From: CBDCYS01 sp965224215
Lineage (GTDB): Bacteria > Acidobacteriota > Terriglobia > Bryobacterales > UBA6623
Length of the DNA: 64,000 nucleotides
Direction: 5' to 3'
Assembly (NCBI GenBank): GCA_965224215.1
Contig: CBDCYS010000053.1
Location: forward strand, 62,001 to 126,000
The notes under the pieces are model-generated. The model saw nothing but the letters and a program-made list of their open reading frames with translations. It was not told the DNA's origin and ran no database searches. This document shows, in pieces, positions 9,741 to 18,999 of the stretch. Position numbers and translations under genes: made by a program. How positions within the stretch are numbered: position 1 is the stretch's first letter; each line of letters starts with the position of its first letter.

Positions 9741-10161
9741 ATGGTCGGCCAAACCATCAGCCACTACAAGGTCCTCTCCGAACTCGGCCGGGGCGGCATG
9801 GGGGTGGTCTACAAGGCCGAGGATCTCAAACTCAAGCGCCCGGTTGCCCGGAAATTCCTTCGCTCGGACATTCTCGAAGACGAGGAGCACAAGGAGCGTT
9901 TCCTTCGCGAAGCGCAAGCGGCGGCGGCGCTGGGATCATCCGAATATCCGCACTGTTTACGAGATAGATAAAGCTGACGGGCAAACCTTCCTCTCGATGG
10001 CCTATCTAGAAGGGAAAACGGTCAAAGAGAAGATCAAAGCTCGCCCCCTGAAGCTGGAGGAGGCGCTAGACATCGCCATCCAAACCGCCCAGGGTCTACA
10101 AGCGGCGCACGAAAAGGGCATCGTCCACCGAGACATCAATAGTGCCAATCTGATGGTCACG
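9741..10161 (+). pseudogene. Ser/Thr protein kinase, N-terminal half (interrupted)
   Basis: The start encodes a classic kinase N-lobe: ISHYKVLSELGRGGMGVVYK (glycine-rich loop), then a VAxK-like position read here as VARK. After a one-base surplus in the GGG at 9932-9934 the frame continues as LDHPNIRTVYEID. It then passes the hinge (MAYLEGKTVKE) to the catalytic loop, here HRDINSANLMV where HRDIKxxN is usual. It stops at about 10161, four bases from the stop codon of the opposing gene at 10165. The DFG motif and everything after it are missing here. The matching C-terminal tail lies at 13900-14250. Eukaryotic-type kinases of this build with a PD40 propeller are common in Acidobacteriota. Confidence 0.85.
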
Positions 10162-10164
10162 AGG

Positions 10165-12381
10165 CTAGGCCCGCATCCGTTTCTTCGACTCGGTCTGCAG
10201 CGCGAAAATAGACTTGAAGTCAGCCGCGATCCTCGGCATCAGCGCAGGCGGACCGGAAAACCGGGCGTACAGCGACGGCTCCGCCCGTAGCTGCCGCTTC
10301 TCTCCCTCTGGATAGGCTGCCGGCCGGCCATAGTAGATCGGATACGAATCCCCGGCTCGATACTCGTAGATCAGTGTTCGCCGGGACGTCGACGAGCGGT
10401 TCGGCAATGAGCTATGAGGTGTCAGGCAGTGCATGAAAATCACGCTGCCGGCCGGGGCTGCCAGCGCAACGGGCTTCCGGTAACATGTGATGTCTTCCGT
10501 CACCATTCCCGCGAAAGCGCCGTCGCTGGTGTGGCAATCGAGAAACCGGTTGTGGCAACGAGGAACGACCTGGAGACAGCCGTTCTTTTCACTCGCGTCG
10601 TCAAGATAGATCAACGTGGCGACAAGGTCCGTGTTCGTATGCGGAAAGTAAGTCAGGTCCTGGTGCCACTCGACAGCCGAGCCGACGCGCGCGCCCTTCA
10701 TGTTTAACTTGCTGTGATGAAGTTGAATCGAGGGCCCGATGAGCGACTCAATGCGATCCAGAATTCGGCTATCGTTTGCCAACCCGCGAAACGTCTCATG
10801 CTGATCGAAAGGGCTTAAGATCCGCTGGACGACCTGCCGTCCGTTCGAGCTTTCGGGCTCAAAATCCAGAATGCCATCATGCTTTCCGGACGATAGGGCT
10901 GGGTCAACCAAGTCCTTAATCGCGCGGTCGATCCGTTCGAAATCGGAGTCTCGCAACAGCGACGTGACGACTGCATACCCATCGCGCCGGTATTGAGCGA
11001 TCTCGTCGTCCGCCAACGGGCTTCGCGCCACGGCGCCTCTGGTCTCGAGTTTCCGCCCGGTCGCGACCTTCCCGTTCTCGCGCGCCTCAGGCGCCGAGAC
11101 AGTACAAAGCTGTCGCCGGTAGGCCGCCCCGATCTCCAGCGTCCTGGCGGCTTCGGCTTCGTACGTTTGCGCCTCTTCCGCGCGACCGAGGTGCGCCAAT
11201 AATCCGCCCTGATTGGACAGTAAATGTGGGTTGTCCGGCGAAAGCTCAATGGCTCGCTGTCCGAGTTGGAGTGCTTCGTAAGCCACACCACGCTGAGCCA
11301 GTATTCTGCTGAGCAGAGCGTGGGCGCCTGCTGCGCTCGGGTCCAGCCGAACCGCCGCCCGTGCCGCGACTTCCGCCTCAGCCAACCTTTCGGAAGCGGC
11401 CTTGTCCTCCGCTTCACGAGCCCAAAACTCCGCCAACAGAGGCCTCGCTTCATCACGGGTCAGCGCGGAAAGAGCATCTTGGTCCGGACCGGGCGCGATG
11501 CCCAATACCTTTGTCATCCACCGCCCCAGCAGTGCGCCGCGTTCCACAGTTTCCATCCCGGTGATCTGCGCGTAAGGCCAGAATGTCCTGGTCATCTCGA
11601 CCGTCCGGCTCATGCACACACACAGGAGCAAACACTGCTCCTCTGCGGAGAAGCCCTCCTTCAACGCTAATTCCGCACATTGAGCACAGTGCTCGATCCA
11701 GGCGGACAAGGCATGGGGCCGGGTCCGCAATTTCCATTGATGATGCTCCGACGATTCGTGAAGTCTCTTGATATAGAGCGGTTCCGCCACTCGCTGGAGC
11801 GTCCCTCGAAACGCCAGCTCCAGATTCCAGATCGTATCCGCACCAAAGTTTCCACACGCGTTTTCCCTCAACCGGAGCTGGCCGCCCGCGATCGACCGTC
11901 TCACAACGCCACGAAACGCGACCGCATCGAAGTGGGATGACAGGAAGCGCATCACGCGCTCGAGTTTGCCGCCGGTCAGCGAATCCTCGATGATGCAGTC
12001 CTCCGCGAGACCAAACGTGCATATGTCTGAGAAAGCCGCCGCGGCCTCGGGGAATCGCGAGAGTTCCTGGAGGAGTCGCTCGACGTAGGTAGCATGAATC
12101 AGGTCGTCGTGCGAAACGAGGCAAAAGTATTCCGTGTCAACTCTATCGAGAAGGTAATTCGTGTTGCGAACCCATCCCAGACGATCCTGCTGCGCGAAGA
12201 CCTGGAATCGACGGTCCTCCGTGAAGCCGCGGCAGATTTCGAGCGAGGCGTCATCCCCCCGGTCCACCGAGATCAGCACCTCCAGTTCGCGATGCGATTG
12301 GTTCTGAATCCCGGAGAGGACATCTCGCACAAACGCCGCACCCTTGTAGACGGGAACACAAACCGCGACCTTCGCTGCCAT
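10165..12381 (-). CDS. Fusion: GT2 glycosyltransferase - TPR - phytanoyl-CoA dioxygenase-like
   Basis: The ATG at 12381 is preferred because AGGAGG lies 6 nt before it; another ATG sits two codons upstream. Residues about 1-270 form a GT2 domain (VAVCVPVYKGAAFVRDVL; SHDD as the metal motif). About 325-430 are TPR-like repeats (AVRLDPSAAGAHALL, AIELSPDNPHLLSNQGG). About 455-700 form a PhyH-type Fe(II)/2-oxoglutarate dioxygenase with the iron ligands in WHQDLTYF (H573, D575) and a distal histidine in the HCLTPHSSLPN region. The combination suggests glycosylation plus hydroxylation of a surface glycan or lipid. Its 3' end sits almost exactly at the kinase breakpoint, so it arrived with the inserted cassette. 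Confidence 0.8.
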   Translation of the reverse strand: MAAKVAVCVPVYKGAAFVRDVLSGIQNQSHRELEVLISVDRGDDASLEICRGFTEDRRFQVFAQQDRLGWVRNTNYLLDRVDTEYFCLVSHDDLIHATYVERLLQELSRFPEAAAAFSDICTFGLAEDCIIEDSLTGGKLERVMRFLSSHFDAVAFRGVVRRSIAGGQLRLRENACGNFGADTIWNLELAFRGTLQRVAEPLYIKRLHESSEHHQWKLRTRPHALSAWIEHCAQCAELALKEGFSAEEQCLLLCVCMSRTVEMTRTFWPYAQITGMETVERGALLGRWMTKVLGIAPGPDQDALSALTRDEARPLLAEFWAREAEDKAASERLAEAEVAARAAVRLDPSAAGAHALLSRILAQRGVAYEALQLGQRAIELSPDNPHLLSNQGGLLAHLGRAEEAQTYEAEAARTLEIGAAYRRQLCTVSAPEARENGKVATGRKLETRGAVARSPLADDEIAQYRRDGYAVVTSLLRDSDFERIDRAIKDLVDPALSSGKHDGILDFEPESSNGRQVVQRILSPFDQHETFRGLANDSRILDRIESLIGPSIQLHHSKLNMKGARVGSAVEWHQDLTYFPHTNTDLVATLIYLDDASEKNGCLQVVPRCHNRFLDCHTSDGAFAGMVTEDITCYRKPVALAAPAGSVIFMHCLTPHSSLPNRSSTSRRTLIYEYRAGDSYPIYYGRPAAYPEGEKRQLRAEPSLYARFSGPPALMPRIAADFKSIFALQTESKKRMRA

Positions 12382-12527
12382 GGACATCCTCCTCCTATCA
12401 ACCGCCGCTCCGGGCTACCGATTGCACTGTCCGGGAGACATTGTTGTGATGGTCTTCTCGAACGGAAGGGGCGCTACACCGTCTCCAGCACGAAATCACG
12501 ATGACGATTTGCGCCCGGCGAATCCAC

Positions 12528-13757
12528 TTAGCCCGCTCCGGCAATTCGCCGACCCACTTGCGCCGCGAAATAAGGTGCCATACAGTACTTGCCGGTATCT
12601 ACGGAGTGATAGTTTCCATGCGAACGAACTCCGATGTCAAATCGATTGTGGAGTCCGCTCGTAGGATCAGTGATATCCGTCCTGCCGCGTGCGCAGATTA
12701 TGCCGCCGCCGATTCTTTCAGCCCGGATCTCCTCGGAAGAAACAGTACGCAGGCCGGCGTGAATGCGCGCAAGCGCGGCTAGGGTTATGGGCGCGATGCC
12801 TGCGGCTTTGAGCTCATTCGTATCAGGCTGCCATTCGCGCGGCGGTGGATGGTGAGCCATTGCAAGCATGCAGTGAGGATACCAAGACAGATAGACCTTG
12901 CCCGCGTTCGCGAAGTTGACTACGTCGCCGAAGGGGCCGAGCAGTATTGTCGTCGACGCCAAAGAATCGCGCGGCCGAGCGAGCTCGACCGTGATCGCCA
13001 ATTTGAAACGGTACAGCCAGTCTCCGGAAGACCGCAGGCCAAACGAATCATCAACCTTGAGCCGTCCGTCCCAGAGGCAATTGACCACATGGTCATACGA
13101 TTCACGGTAGGCCTCCTCGTTCCTTCTGAACGTGACATGAACTCGACCGTCATTGCCCAAGCCCGCGCTGTCAACGACGGTTTGCCCACACCACGTAATC
13201 CGCGGGTCGCCGAGCAAGGCCTCTCGCAAACGCTGGGCTACCCACACCGGATCGACGGCATACTCGACCGTGCGGTAGGCAGCAACGACGTCCGGCGACC
13301 CGAAGATCTCCCGAGCGTCGCGGCGAGAGAGTTGATCGAAAAAGAACGTGGCGGGCAGACCGAGGTAAGCGGGGACGCCACCTTGGGGCATCTCCATATA
13401 GAGATCTCTGACTACGGTGAAGTGGTGCGCAATCTGTGAGGGTGACAGCAGTGATTGCACGTGAACCCCGTAGAAGAAGGGGGTCGACAAGTGATCGCGC
13501 AGATCCTCGAAGTCGCACCAGCGGTTTAGAAGCGATGCGAAGCGGAGCGATCCGTCAAGCATCCGCGACGCAGTACGAAGCGATGGATCGCTGGCATACA
13601 CAAACCCCAGATGGATCTTGCCCTCGTTCTGTAGGCTCGCCTGAGTGATCGCAAGCTCGTTCTTGTCCAGCAGATCGACCTGGTAACCGCGTCGTGCGAG
13701 TTCCAGAGCAACACAAGAGCCTTGGATTCCCGCTCCGAGGACGCCGATGCGCTCCAT
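12528..13757 (-). CDS. FAD-dependent oxidoreductase (DAO family)
   Basis: This 409-residue protein starts at the ATG at 13757, directly before the Rossmann motif IGVLGAGIQGSCVALELARR, with the acidic strand end in YQVDLLDK. Family features include NEGKIHLGFVY near the substrate side and a C-terminal FDIGVRSHGNYHSVDTGKY. It is probably an amine- or hydroxyl-oxidising flavoprotein. It lies 146 bp upstream of the GT2-dioxygenase gene on the same strand, so both may modify the same surface molecule. The open frame continues to 14015, but that part overlaps the kinase tail and lacks protein-like character. Confidence 0.75.
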   Translation of the reverse strand: MERIGVLGAGIQGSCVALELARRGYQVDLLDKNELAITQASLQNEGKIHLGFVYASDPSLRTASRMLDGSLRFASLLNRWCDFEDLRDHLSTPFFYGVHVQSLLSPSQIAHHFTVVRDLYMEMPQGGVPAYLGLPATFFFDQLSRRDAREIFGSPDVVAAYRTVEYAVDPVWVAQRLREALLGDPRITWCGQTVVDSAGLGNDGRVHVTFRRNEEAYRESYDHVVNCLWDGRLKVDDSFGLRSSGDWLYRFKLAITVELARPRDSLASTTILLGPFGDVVNFANAGKVYLSWYPHCMLAMAHHPPPREWQPDTNELKAAGIAPITLAALARIHAGLRTVSSEEIRAERIGGGIICARGRTDITDPTSGLHNRFDIGVRSHGNYHSVDTGKYCMAPYFAAQVGRRIAGAG

Positions 13758-13899
13758 GCTTAGGGGTTCCACGACTAGAGTTCCGATACTAAACGCACCT
13801 GCGGGCGGCCACGGGGCGCCCTGCGGTAAGCCCGGACGTCGAAGAAGCCTCTTAGTATGCACCGCGAAGAACGGCCGCGGCAAGGAGCAAGCCCCAAAA

Positions 13900-14250
13900 A
13901 CAACCCCCACGACCCTTTCCCGAGGGAGGCGCGAGGGTCCAGGTTTCGCGGAACGACGGCGAGACGCGGCTTGGAGCCGCGACGGCCAAGAGCTGTTATT
14001 TGTCGAAGACAACAAGCTGATGGTGGCTCAAGTGGGCGCCGGAGAGAGGTTTGAGGTCGGGGAGATCACTCGACTGTTCGAGAGTCGTTACTTGAACCCA
14101 ACGGGAACGCCGCCTGCGTATGACGTCTCGGCTGACGGACAGCGATTCGTGCTCATCGAGCCGGTCGACTATGAGGATGAGCCAGAAGAGAGGGCGATTC
14201 ACATCATCCAGAACTGGTACGAAGAGTTCCGCGACCGCGAGCAGGACTAA
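13900..14250 (+). pseudogene. C-terminal tail of the interrupted Ser/Thr kinase (PD40/TolB-like propeller)
   Basis: The tail reads AAWSRDGQELLFVEDNKLMV, then YDVSADGQRFVLIEPVD, and ends in NWYEEFRDREQD. The fusion protein at 60157-61923 ends with the same signature (FDVSADGQRFLVVE ... NWYEEFRDREQD). This is the last propeller blade and tail of acidobacterial kinase-PD40 proteins. Together with 9741-10161 on the same strand it looks like the two ends of one kinase gene whose middle was replaced by the cassette at about 10162-13880. A further small frameshift near 13950 is likely. Confidence 0.75.
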
Positions 14251-14403
14251 GTCCCCCGAAACGAACTACATAGCGCGTGTCCCCGGATAACTGTTGATTA
14301 ATCCCAGCTTCCGAGCTGTCGTCGAAAGCAACTCCGATCGGATAGGTCTCATAAACCTTGTCGTGAAGTGTGCAGGAGCGCGTAGTGAAGGAAATCTTCA
14401 TCC

Positions 14404-14539
14404 TGCGTACGAGGTGGCGGGAGCTGGAAACGGAGCCACGGACACGGTTAACCGGGCACGAAGGGGGAAACCCCGGATACAGCCAAGCCAGGTCCTGACG
14501 GGCCACCGCGCCAGTTCCCGACCCGACGGCTTGTTATCA
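14404..14539 (+). repeat. 136-bp direct repeat, copy 2 (kinase upstream region)
   Basis: This is the partner of 9571-9706. It lies about 150 bp after the kinase tail and 36 bp before a second kinase remnant, consistent with a tandem duplication of promoter plus kinase. The rest of 14251-14574 shows no gene. Confidence 0.85.
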
Positions 14540-14574
14540 CCAGGTATCCGTCATAGCGGTACAATTCCGTCAGG

Positions 14575-14722
14575 TCAGGGCGGGCTACCTGACGCTGGAG
14601 TATGTCGAGGGCGAGGGCGGCCATGTCACCGTGATGGACTTCGGAGTGGCCAACTTGCCCACCGCTCCCGCCTCACCCGCGACGACACCACCCTAGGCAC
14701 CGTCTTCTACATGTCGCTTTCC
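14575..14722 (+). pseudogene. Second Ser/Thr kinase remnant
   Basis: Short kinase blocks appear in order: a hinge-like YLTLEYVEGE, then HVTVMDFGVANL (the DFG metal-binding motif). After a frame change comes RLTRDDTTLGTVFYMS (activation segment up to the usual YMSPE). The N-lobe and catalytic loop are deleted, and the sequence ends abruptly at the tail of the GntR gene. It cannot be functional. Confidence 0.7.
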
Positions 14723-14723
14723 C

Positions 14724-15696
14724 TCAGCGGTTCCGTGCTTGAGCTTTCTCTCGTTCATGGTCGTTGCCTGGTGCATCATCCGACGCAGAATCCGTCATTA
14801 TTGACGAAATGTGTTCCAAGCAGTCGGGTGCTATAAGACGGTAGAGGATGACGTTTCCCCCCTTGAACCGAGGACGCAACAGGGGATAAGCGATTGAGTC
14901 GCAAAGGACGATATCGGCGGTACCTGGAAAGCGAGGTCTTGCCCCTGCTAGGAGGTAGACCTGGAGTGAATGGCGCTGGCCAACCACCCCACTCAGCACT
15001 CCTCGCGCAACCTCCAGGCAGACTTCACTGACGGATGCGAGCACGATGATGGAGGGTTGCTGCAATTCCCGAATGACCTCCACGTGCTCATTGACCGTGC
15101 AAAACGATATAGGGATGGCCGGCCGATCCCTGGGCAACAGCGTCTCGAAGTACTTGATCCCGCCTGACGGGCTTACGACAAGCGCACCAATCGCCAGATC
15201 GGGGTTCAAAGCAAGCTCGTCTGTCGAGCAGGCCTCGACGCGGAAAGCCAGCTTGTCCCTGAACTCTGCTCGGAGAAGGTGGCGCAGGCCAAGCTCCTGT
15301 TCAACGACAAGCAGATGGTCGGGGGGGTTGAGTCAGTAGCCGTGCACGAACGTGCTGCCGAAGCTCCTGGAGTGAGTACCCGCGTTTTCTGACCTTTTGG
15401 ACAAAGCTGTTGATGAGTTCATCGAGGTGATTGCCAGGCAGCGAGCGCACCGGTTCGCCCGGCGAACGCACTACCGAAGGCCTCCCCCTGCGTCCTATCA
15501 GCCAGTGATCGTCCGCCAAGTGTCGATATGCTTGACTGACTGTGTTGCGGTGAATTCCTAGCCTCCTGGCCAAGGCCCGCACGGAAGGCAGGGTGTTACC
15601 AGGCTTCAATTGCCCCGTAGCAATCAAGTGCACGATCTGGGCAATCAGTTGTTCACGGATCGTGACCTCGCTTTCTTTGCTGATTCGGATATGCAT
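14724..15696 (-). pseudogene. GntR-family (YtrA-like HTH) regulator with one-base frameshift
   Basis: The N-terminal part starts at the ATG at 15696. It holds a winged helix-turn-helix (LPSVRALARRLGIHRNTVSQ, then AYRHLADDHWLIGRRGRPSV) followed by a linker. The frame breaks at a run of seven G on the plus strand (15322-15328). Removing one base joins it to LLTQPPDHLLVVEQE and a C-terminal effector-type domain of about 190 residues ending at 14724. The corrected length is 323 residues. The IS1380 at 15701 ends 4 bp before the start codon and has cut away the native promoter and ribosome-binding site. A homopolymer error cannot be excluded for the frameshift; the promoter loss is real. Confidence 0.7.
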
Positions 15697-15700
15697 TACA

Positions 15701-17500
15701 CCTGAATTATGCACTGCCGGTGCACCTGGTGAGGGCTGAGCCGCCAGGAACCATTTGGGGACCCCCGAAAACATGGGGTAAAAAGGTAGGCTGGCAAAGA
15801 TTTCAGCTTCGCCAGTCAACCCCAAGGAGGTCACCCAAATGGTTACCAAACGAAAACAGCATAGCTCCCGAAGGCCCGTCAAACAAGGCCCCGGCGCGAG
15901 GGCCCCGCGGCCCAATAAAATCGGGGCTGCCACGCCCTATCACTTCCGTGGCAAGAATCTGACTCCCTACGGCGGCTTGCTGCCCGTCGCCACCCTGCTC
16001 GAAAAACTCGGCTTCCAAGCGCTGCTGGAAGAAACCCTCACGACCAAACGGATCACCCGAGCCATGAGCCCCTACCAGTTCGTGCTGGCCCTCGTGCTCG
16101 GCCTCTATGTCGGCTTTGCGCGGCTCAACCAACTCCGCTTCATCGCTCGCGACCCCATCCTGACCGGCATCTTGCAAGTGATGCGTCTGCCGCCGCAGTC
16201 CACGCTGTGGCGCTTTCTGGCCTCGCTGCACCTCAACGTGGCGAAGCAGATCCTTTCCATTCAGCGCCAGCTGCGGGAACGAGTCTGGGCCGCGGCCCAC
16301 GTGAAGTTGGAGACGGTGACGCTGGACACCGACACCACCGTGCATACCCTCTACGGCCGCCAGATGGGCGGGCGCAAGAGCTACAACCCCAAGAACAAGG
16401 GCAAGCGCAGCTACCAGCCGATACTGACCTTCCTGGCCGAGACGCGCGAATACCTGATGGGCGGGTTGCGCAACGGCGACCGGCCCACGGGCCGACAGAT
16501 CGCCGCCCACCTCGAGAGCGCTTTCCGGACTTTGCCGGGCGGCGTGAAGAAAATCCTGGCGCGGGCCGATTCCGGCTTTTATTGCTGGGAGGCGGTGGAG
16601 GCCTATGAAAAGGCGGCTTGTCAGTTCGTCATCGTGGCGCGCAAAACGCGGCGCCTGGTCGAGCGCTTGCCGCAAGCAGAATGGAAACCCTCCCCCCGCT
16701 CCGACGCGGACGCGGAATGCGAATTCCTCTACCAACCGCAAGGCTGGGCGCGGGCCTGCCGTTTCCTGGCACTGCGTTACGAAAACGAGCCCAAGGCCGG
16801 CGCGGCCGAGCAATACCAGTTGTTCGCCACCAGCGCTTACACCTACCGCGTGTTTGTCACCAATCTGGCCGAGCCGATCGCGGCGGTGGTGTGGTTTTAC
16901 AATCAGCGCGCCGGAGCCGAGAACCTGATCAAGGAGGCCAACAACGACGCCGGGCTGGCGGCCCATCCCTCGCGCCGCTTTGACATGAACCGCAATCACT
17001 TTCAGTTGGCCATGCTGGCCTACAATCGCAACTGCTGGCTGCTGCTGTTCAACCGCGAAGCCCAGGCCAGCGTGGAGACGCTGCGGCACACCACCCTGGC
17101 GACGGCGCGGCTGCGTTTTCTGTTCGTGGCGGCCAAGATCTGGCGGCACGCCGGCAGAACGGGTGTCAGCTACAGCGATCATTATCAGGAAAAGGGCCTG
17201 TTTGAACGGCTGATGCGACGGCTGCGGGCGATGGGGCCGCCGGGATCGAGCTTGGCGCCGGTGGTGGAGGGTGCGCTGAGCTGAGGGGCACTCCATGCAT
17301 AAAATTTCATGCACTCGCCGCAACGTACTGGGAACACGCCGCTTGCCAGCCCGCTTTTGCCCTGCCGGGATCAGGAGGCGGCTCAAACGGGGAGGGAAAC
17401 AGCAGAAAAGACGACTTGCGAAATCACTGAGTTGACACGAGTGCCGCTATCGCCACAACTCCATCGACGATGGCTACGCCGAATCTGTGCATAATTCAGG
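15701..17500 (+). mobile_element. Complete IS1380-family insertion sequence
   Basis: The element is 1800 bp with perfect 14-bp terminal inverted repeats (CCTGAATTATGCAC at the left, its reverse complement at the right). It contains one intact transposase. No target-site duplication is seen (left flank TACA, right flank TTCC). A related, internally deleted copy is at 2196-2704. Confidence 0.92.
15839..17284 (+). CDS. IS1380-family transposase
   Basis: This 481-residue DDE transposase has AAGGAGGT placed well before the ATG. Candidate catalytic acids are in VTLDTDTTVHTLYG (first D), ILARADSGFY (second D) and the AGAENLIKEANND region (E), matching the IS1380 transposase layout. No frameshift or internal stop is present, so the element could be active. 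A long open frame on the opposite strand is only a shadow of this G/C-rich gene. Confidence 0.93.
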   Translation: MVTKRKQHSSRRPVKQGPGARAPRPNKIGAATPYHFRGKNLTPYGGLLPVATLLEKLGFQALLEETLTTKRITRAMSPYQFVLALVLGLYVGFARLNQLRFIARDPILTGILQVMRLPPQSTLWRFLASLHLNVAKQILSIQRQLRERVWAAAHVKLETVTLDTDTTVHTLYGRQMGGRKSYNPKNKGKRSYQPILTFLAETREYLMGGLRNGDRPTGRQIAAHLESAFRTLPGGVKKILARADSGFYCWEAVEAYEKAACQFVIVARKTRRLVERLPQAEWKPSPRSDADAECEFLYQPQGWARACRFLALRYENEPKAGAAEQYQLFATSAYTYRVFVTNLAEPIAAVVWFYNQRAGAENLIKEANNDAGLAAHPSRRFDMNRNHFQLAMLAYNRNCWLLLFNREAQASVETLRHTTLATARLRFLFVAAKIWRHAGRTGVSYSDHYQEKGLFERLMRRLRAMGPPGSSLAPVVEGALS

Positions 17501-17593
17501 TTCCACCAAGCTGCCCAAGACAGATCTTCTCGCAGGTCGGTTCCAGTTACACGCCCACTCCGACTCTCCTCGGCTTCCGTAGTCTTCAGTATT

Positions 17594-17615
17594 GTGACAC
17601 CTGAGAAACTGTCAC
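17594..17615. promoter_or_regulatory. 22-bp motif GTGACA-N6-AAACTGTCAC, copy 1
   Basis: The outer bases form a dyad (GTGACA ... TGTCAC). The same motif, with only the six central bases changed, occurs at 19149-19170. This copy lies 59 bp before the ATG of the small membrane protein at 17675. It looks like the site of a dimeric regulator. Confidence 0.45.
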
Positions 17616-17674
17616 TCTCCGTATGGTCTCATCTTCCGTGTCCAGGTATCCTCCGAACCAAGGAGGCTAAAACT

Positions 17675-18001
17675 ATGGATCAAATGGGCGACGTGTTAGT
17701 CCTTTGCGGTTTGTTTGCCGCCTTCATATACTGGCTAGGTTCGTTTCGCGCTATGGTGCTCGATCTGTGGCGGAACAGAGGTGGCTTCAGGGCCGATTCG
17801 TCGGCCTCCGATGTTAACGCTGGAGCCGGTGCAATTTTCGCAGAGGGTCTTGAAGCGGGGTCTGCTGAAGGTGGTGGTTCTGAACTCGGAGCTGGTGACC
17901 TTGGTTCCGGCGACATGGCCGGCCCGGATTTTTCTGGCCTCACTGGGGGCGACTTTGGTGGAGACTTCGGTGGTTTTGGTGGAGGTGGATTGTGCGCGTG
18001 A
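17675..18001 (+). CDS. Small membrane protein with glycine-rich tail, unknown function
   Basis: AAGGAGG at 17660-17666 sets the start at the ATG at 17675. The 108 residues have one transmembrane segment (VLVLCGLFAAFIYWLG) followed by a basic turn (LDLWRNR). A low-complexity acidic and glycine-rich tail ends in GGDFGGDFGGFGGGG. I do not recognise the family. A regulatory-looking dyad lies upstream at 17594-17615. Confidence 0.5.
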   Translation: MDQMGDVLVLCGLFAAFIYWLGSFRAMVLDLWRNRGGFRADSSASDVNAGAGAIFAEGLEAGSAEGGGSELGAGDLGSGDMAGPDFSGLTGGDFGGDFGGFGGGGLCA

Positions 18002-18189
18002 GATACAGGAAGACCCAACGGGAGATGCCGCAGATGCCCGGTGTGTCACCGGATCAGAACATCCGGCAGAAGGAGAAAATCATTGATCTTACCGATGGCC
18101 AGCTGGGTGTTGATGAAATTGGCCCGCCAGCCGCGACCTCGCCCGCGAACGGCAACCTTCGTCGTTATGGCCTACGTCGAAGGCCCCAT

Positions 18190-18999
18190 TTGGAGAATCT
18201 CATCGTAAGATCGCTCACCGTTTTCTTACTGTCTTGCGTCGGCATCCTTCCCGGCGCACCGAAGCGTACCGCCCTCGCCGTGTTCGCGCACCCGGACGAC
18301 GAATCCGTCGTCGCCCCACTGCTCGCCAAGTACGCAAACGAGGGTCACGATGTTTATCTGGCGGTGGTCACCTCGGGACAGATCGGCAACGCCAACACCG
18401 ACATTCCCAAAGGAGAGAAGCTAGGCGCCGCGCGCGAGGAAGAGGCCCGCTGCGCTTGCCGGGCTCTGGGTATTCATGAGCCTTTTCTGATGCAGTTTAT
18501 GGATGGGAGTATCTCGACCCGTCAGGCAATCCCACAAATCGTGGAGCGCTTGCGGGAGATCTTCGACCGAGTAAAGCCTGACGTCGTCATCACGTGGGGG
18601 CCGGACGGCATTACGGGCAATCCGGACCACCGCATGGCGCATGATGTAACGACCCAGGTTTTCCAGCAGCGAGCGAAGCTCCGGCATCCTCCGCGGAAAC
18701 TCTACTATGCCGCTTGGCCCGAATCGCTGCTCAGGAATCTTCCGGAACCGTTGTACCCGGGAGCGGTGCTCGGGCTAGCGGACGATTTCGTCACCACCGC
18801 GGTCGAGGCAAGCGAATACACGGAGCCTGCTTACCACTCGATGCAGTGCCACAAGACCCAGTGGACACCCGACCGGGTCAAACGAAACCGCGCAGTTATG
18901 GAAAAGATCTTCGAAGGGAAGGTCTTTCTACGACTGGCCTTGACTGATCTGCCGTTCCCAAAAAAAAGAGAAAGTGACATTCTCGCAGGGCTGAACTAG
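18190..18999 (+). CDS. PIG-L (LmbE-like) family deacetylase
   Basis: The most plausible start is a TTG at 18190, which gives a signal-like hydrophobic N-terminus (SLTVFLLSCVGILPG) and has GAAGG about 7 nt upstream. Earlier in-frame codons lack protein-like character. The family zinc motif AHPDDE occurs in ALAVFAHPDDESVV, and GNPDHRMAH supplies the second metal-binding part. PIG-L enzymes remove acetyl groups from N-acetylglucosamine-containing glycans or related amides. The leader suggests an exported enzyme. Length is 269 residues. Confidence 0.85.
   Translation: MENLIVRSLTVFLLSCVGILPGAPKRTALAVFAHPDDESVVAPLLAKYANEGHDVYLAVVTSGQIGNANTDIPKGEKLGAAREEEARCACRALGIHEPFLMQFMDGSISTRQAIPQIVERLREIFDRVKPDVVITWGPDGITGNPDHRMAHDVTTQVFQQRAKLRHPPRKLYYAAWPESLLRNLPEPLYPGAVLGLADDFVTTAVEASEYTEPAYHSMQCHKTQWTPDRVKRNRAVMEKIFEGKVFLRLALTDLPFPKKRESDILAGLN

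Noticed and set aside
15803..17386. Minus-strand open frame of 527 codons across the IS1380
   Set aside because: It is a shadow of the G/C-rich transposase gene, with low-complexity composition.
18140..18189. Kinase hinge-like reading (FVVMAYVEGP) before the PIG-L gene
   Set aside because: Only about ten residues match and no other kinase motif is nearby; too short to call a third kinase remnant.
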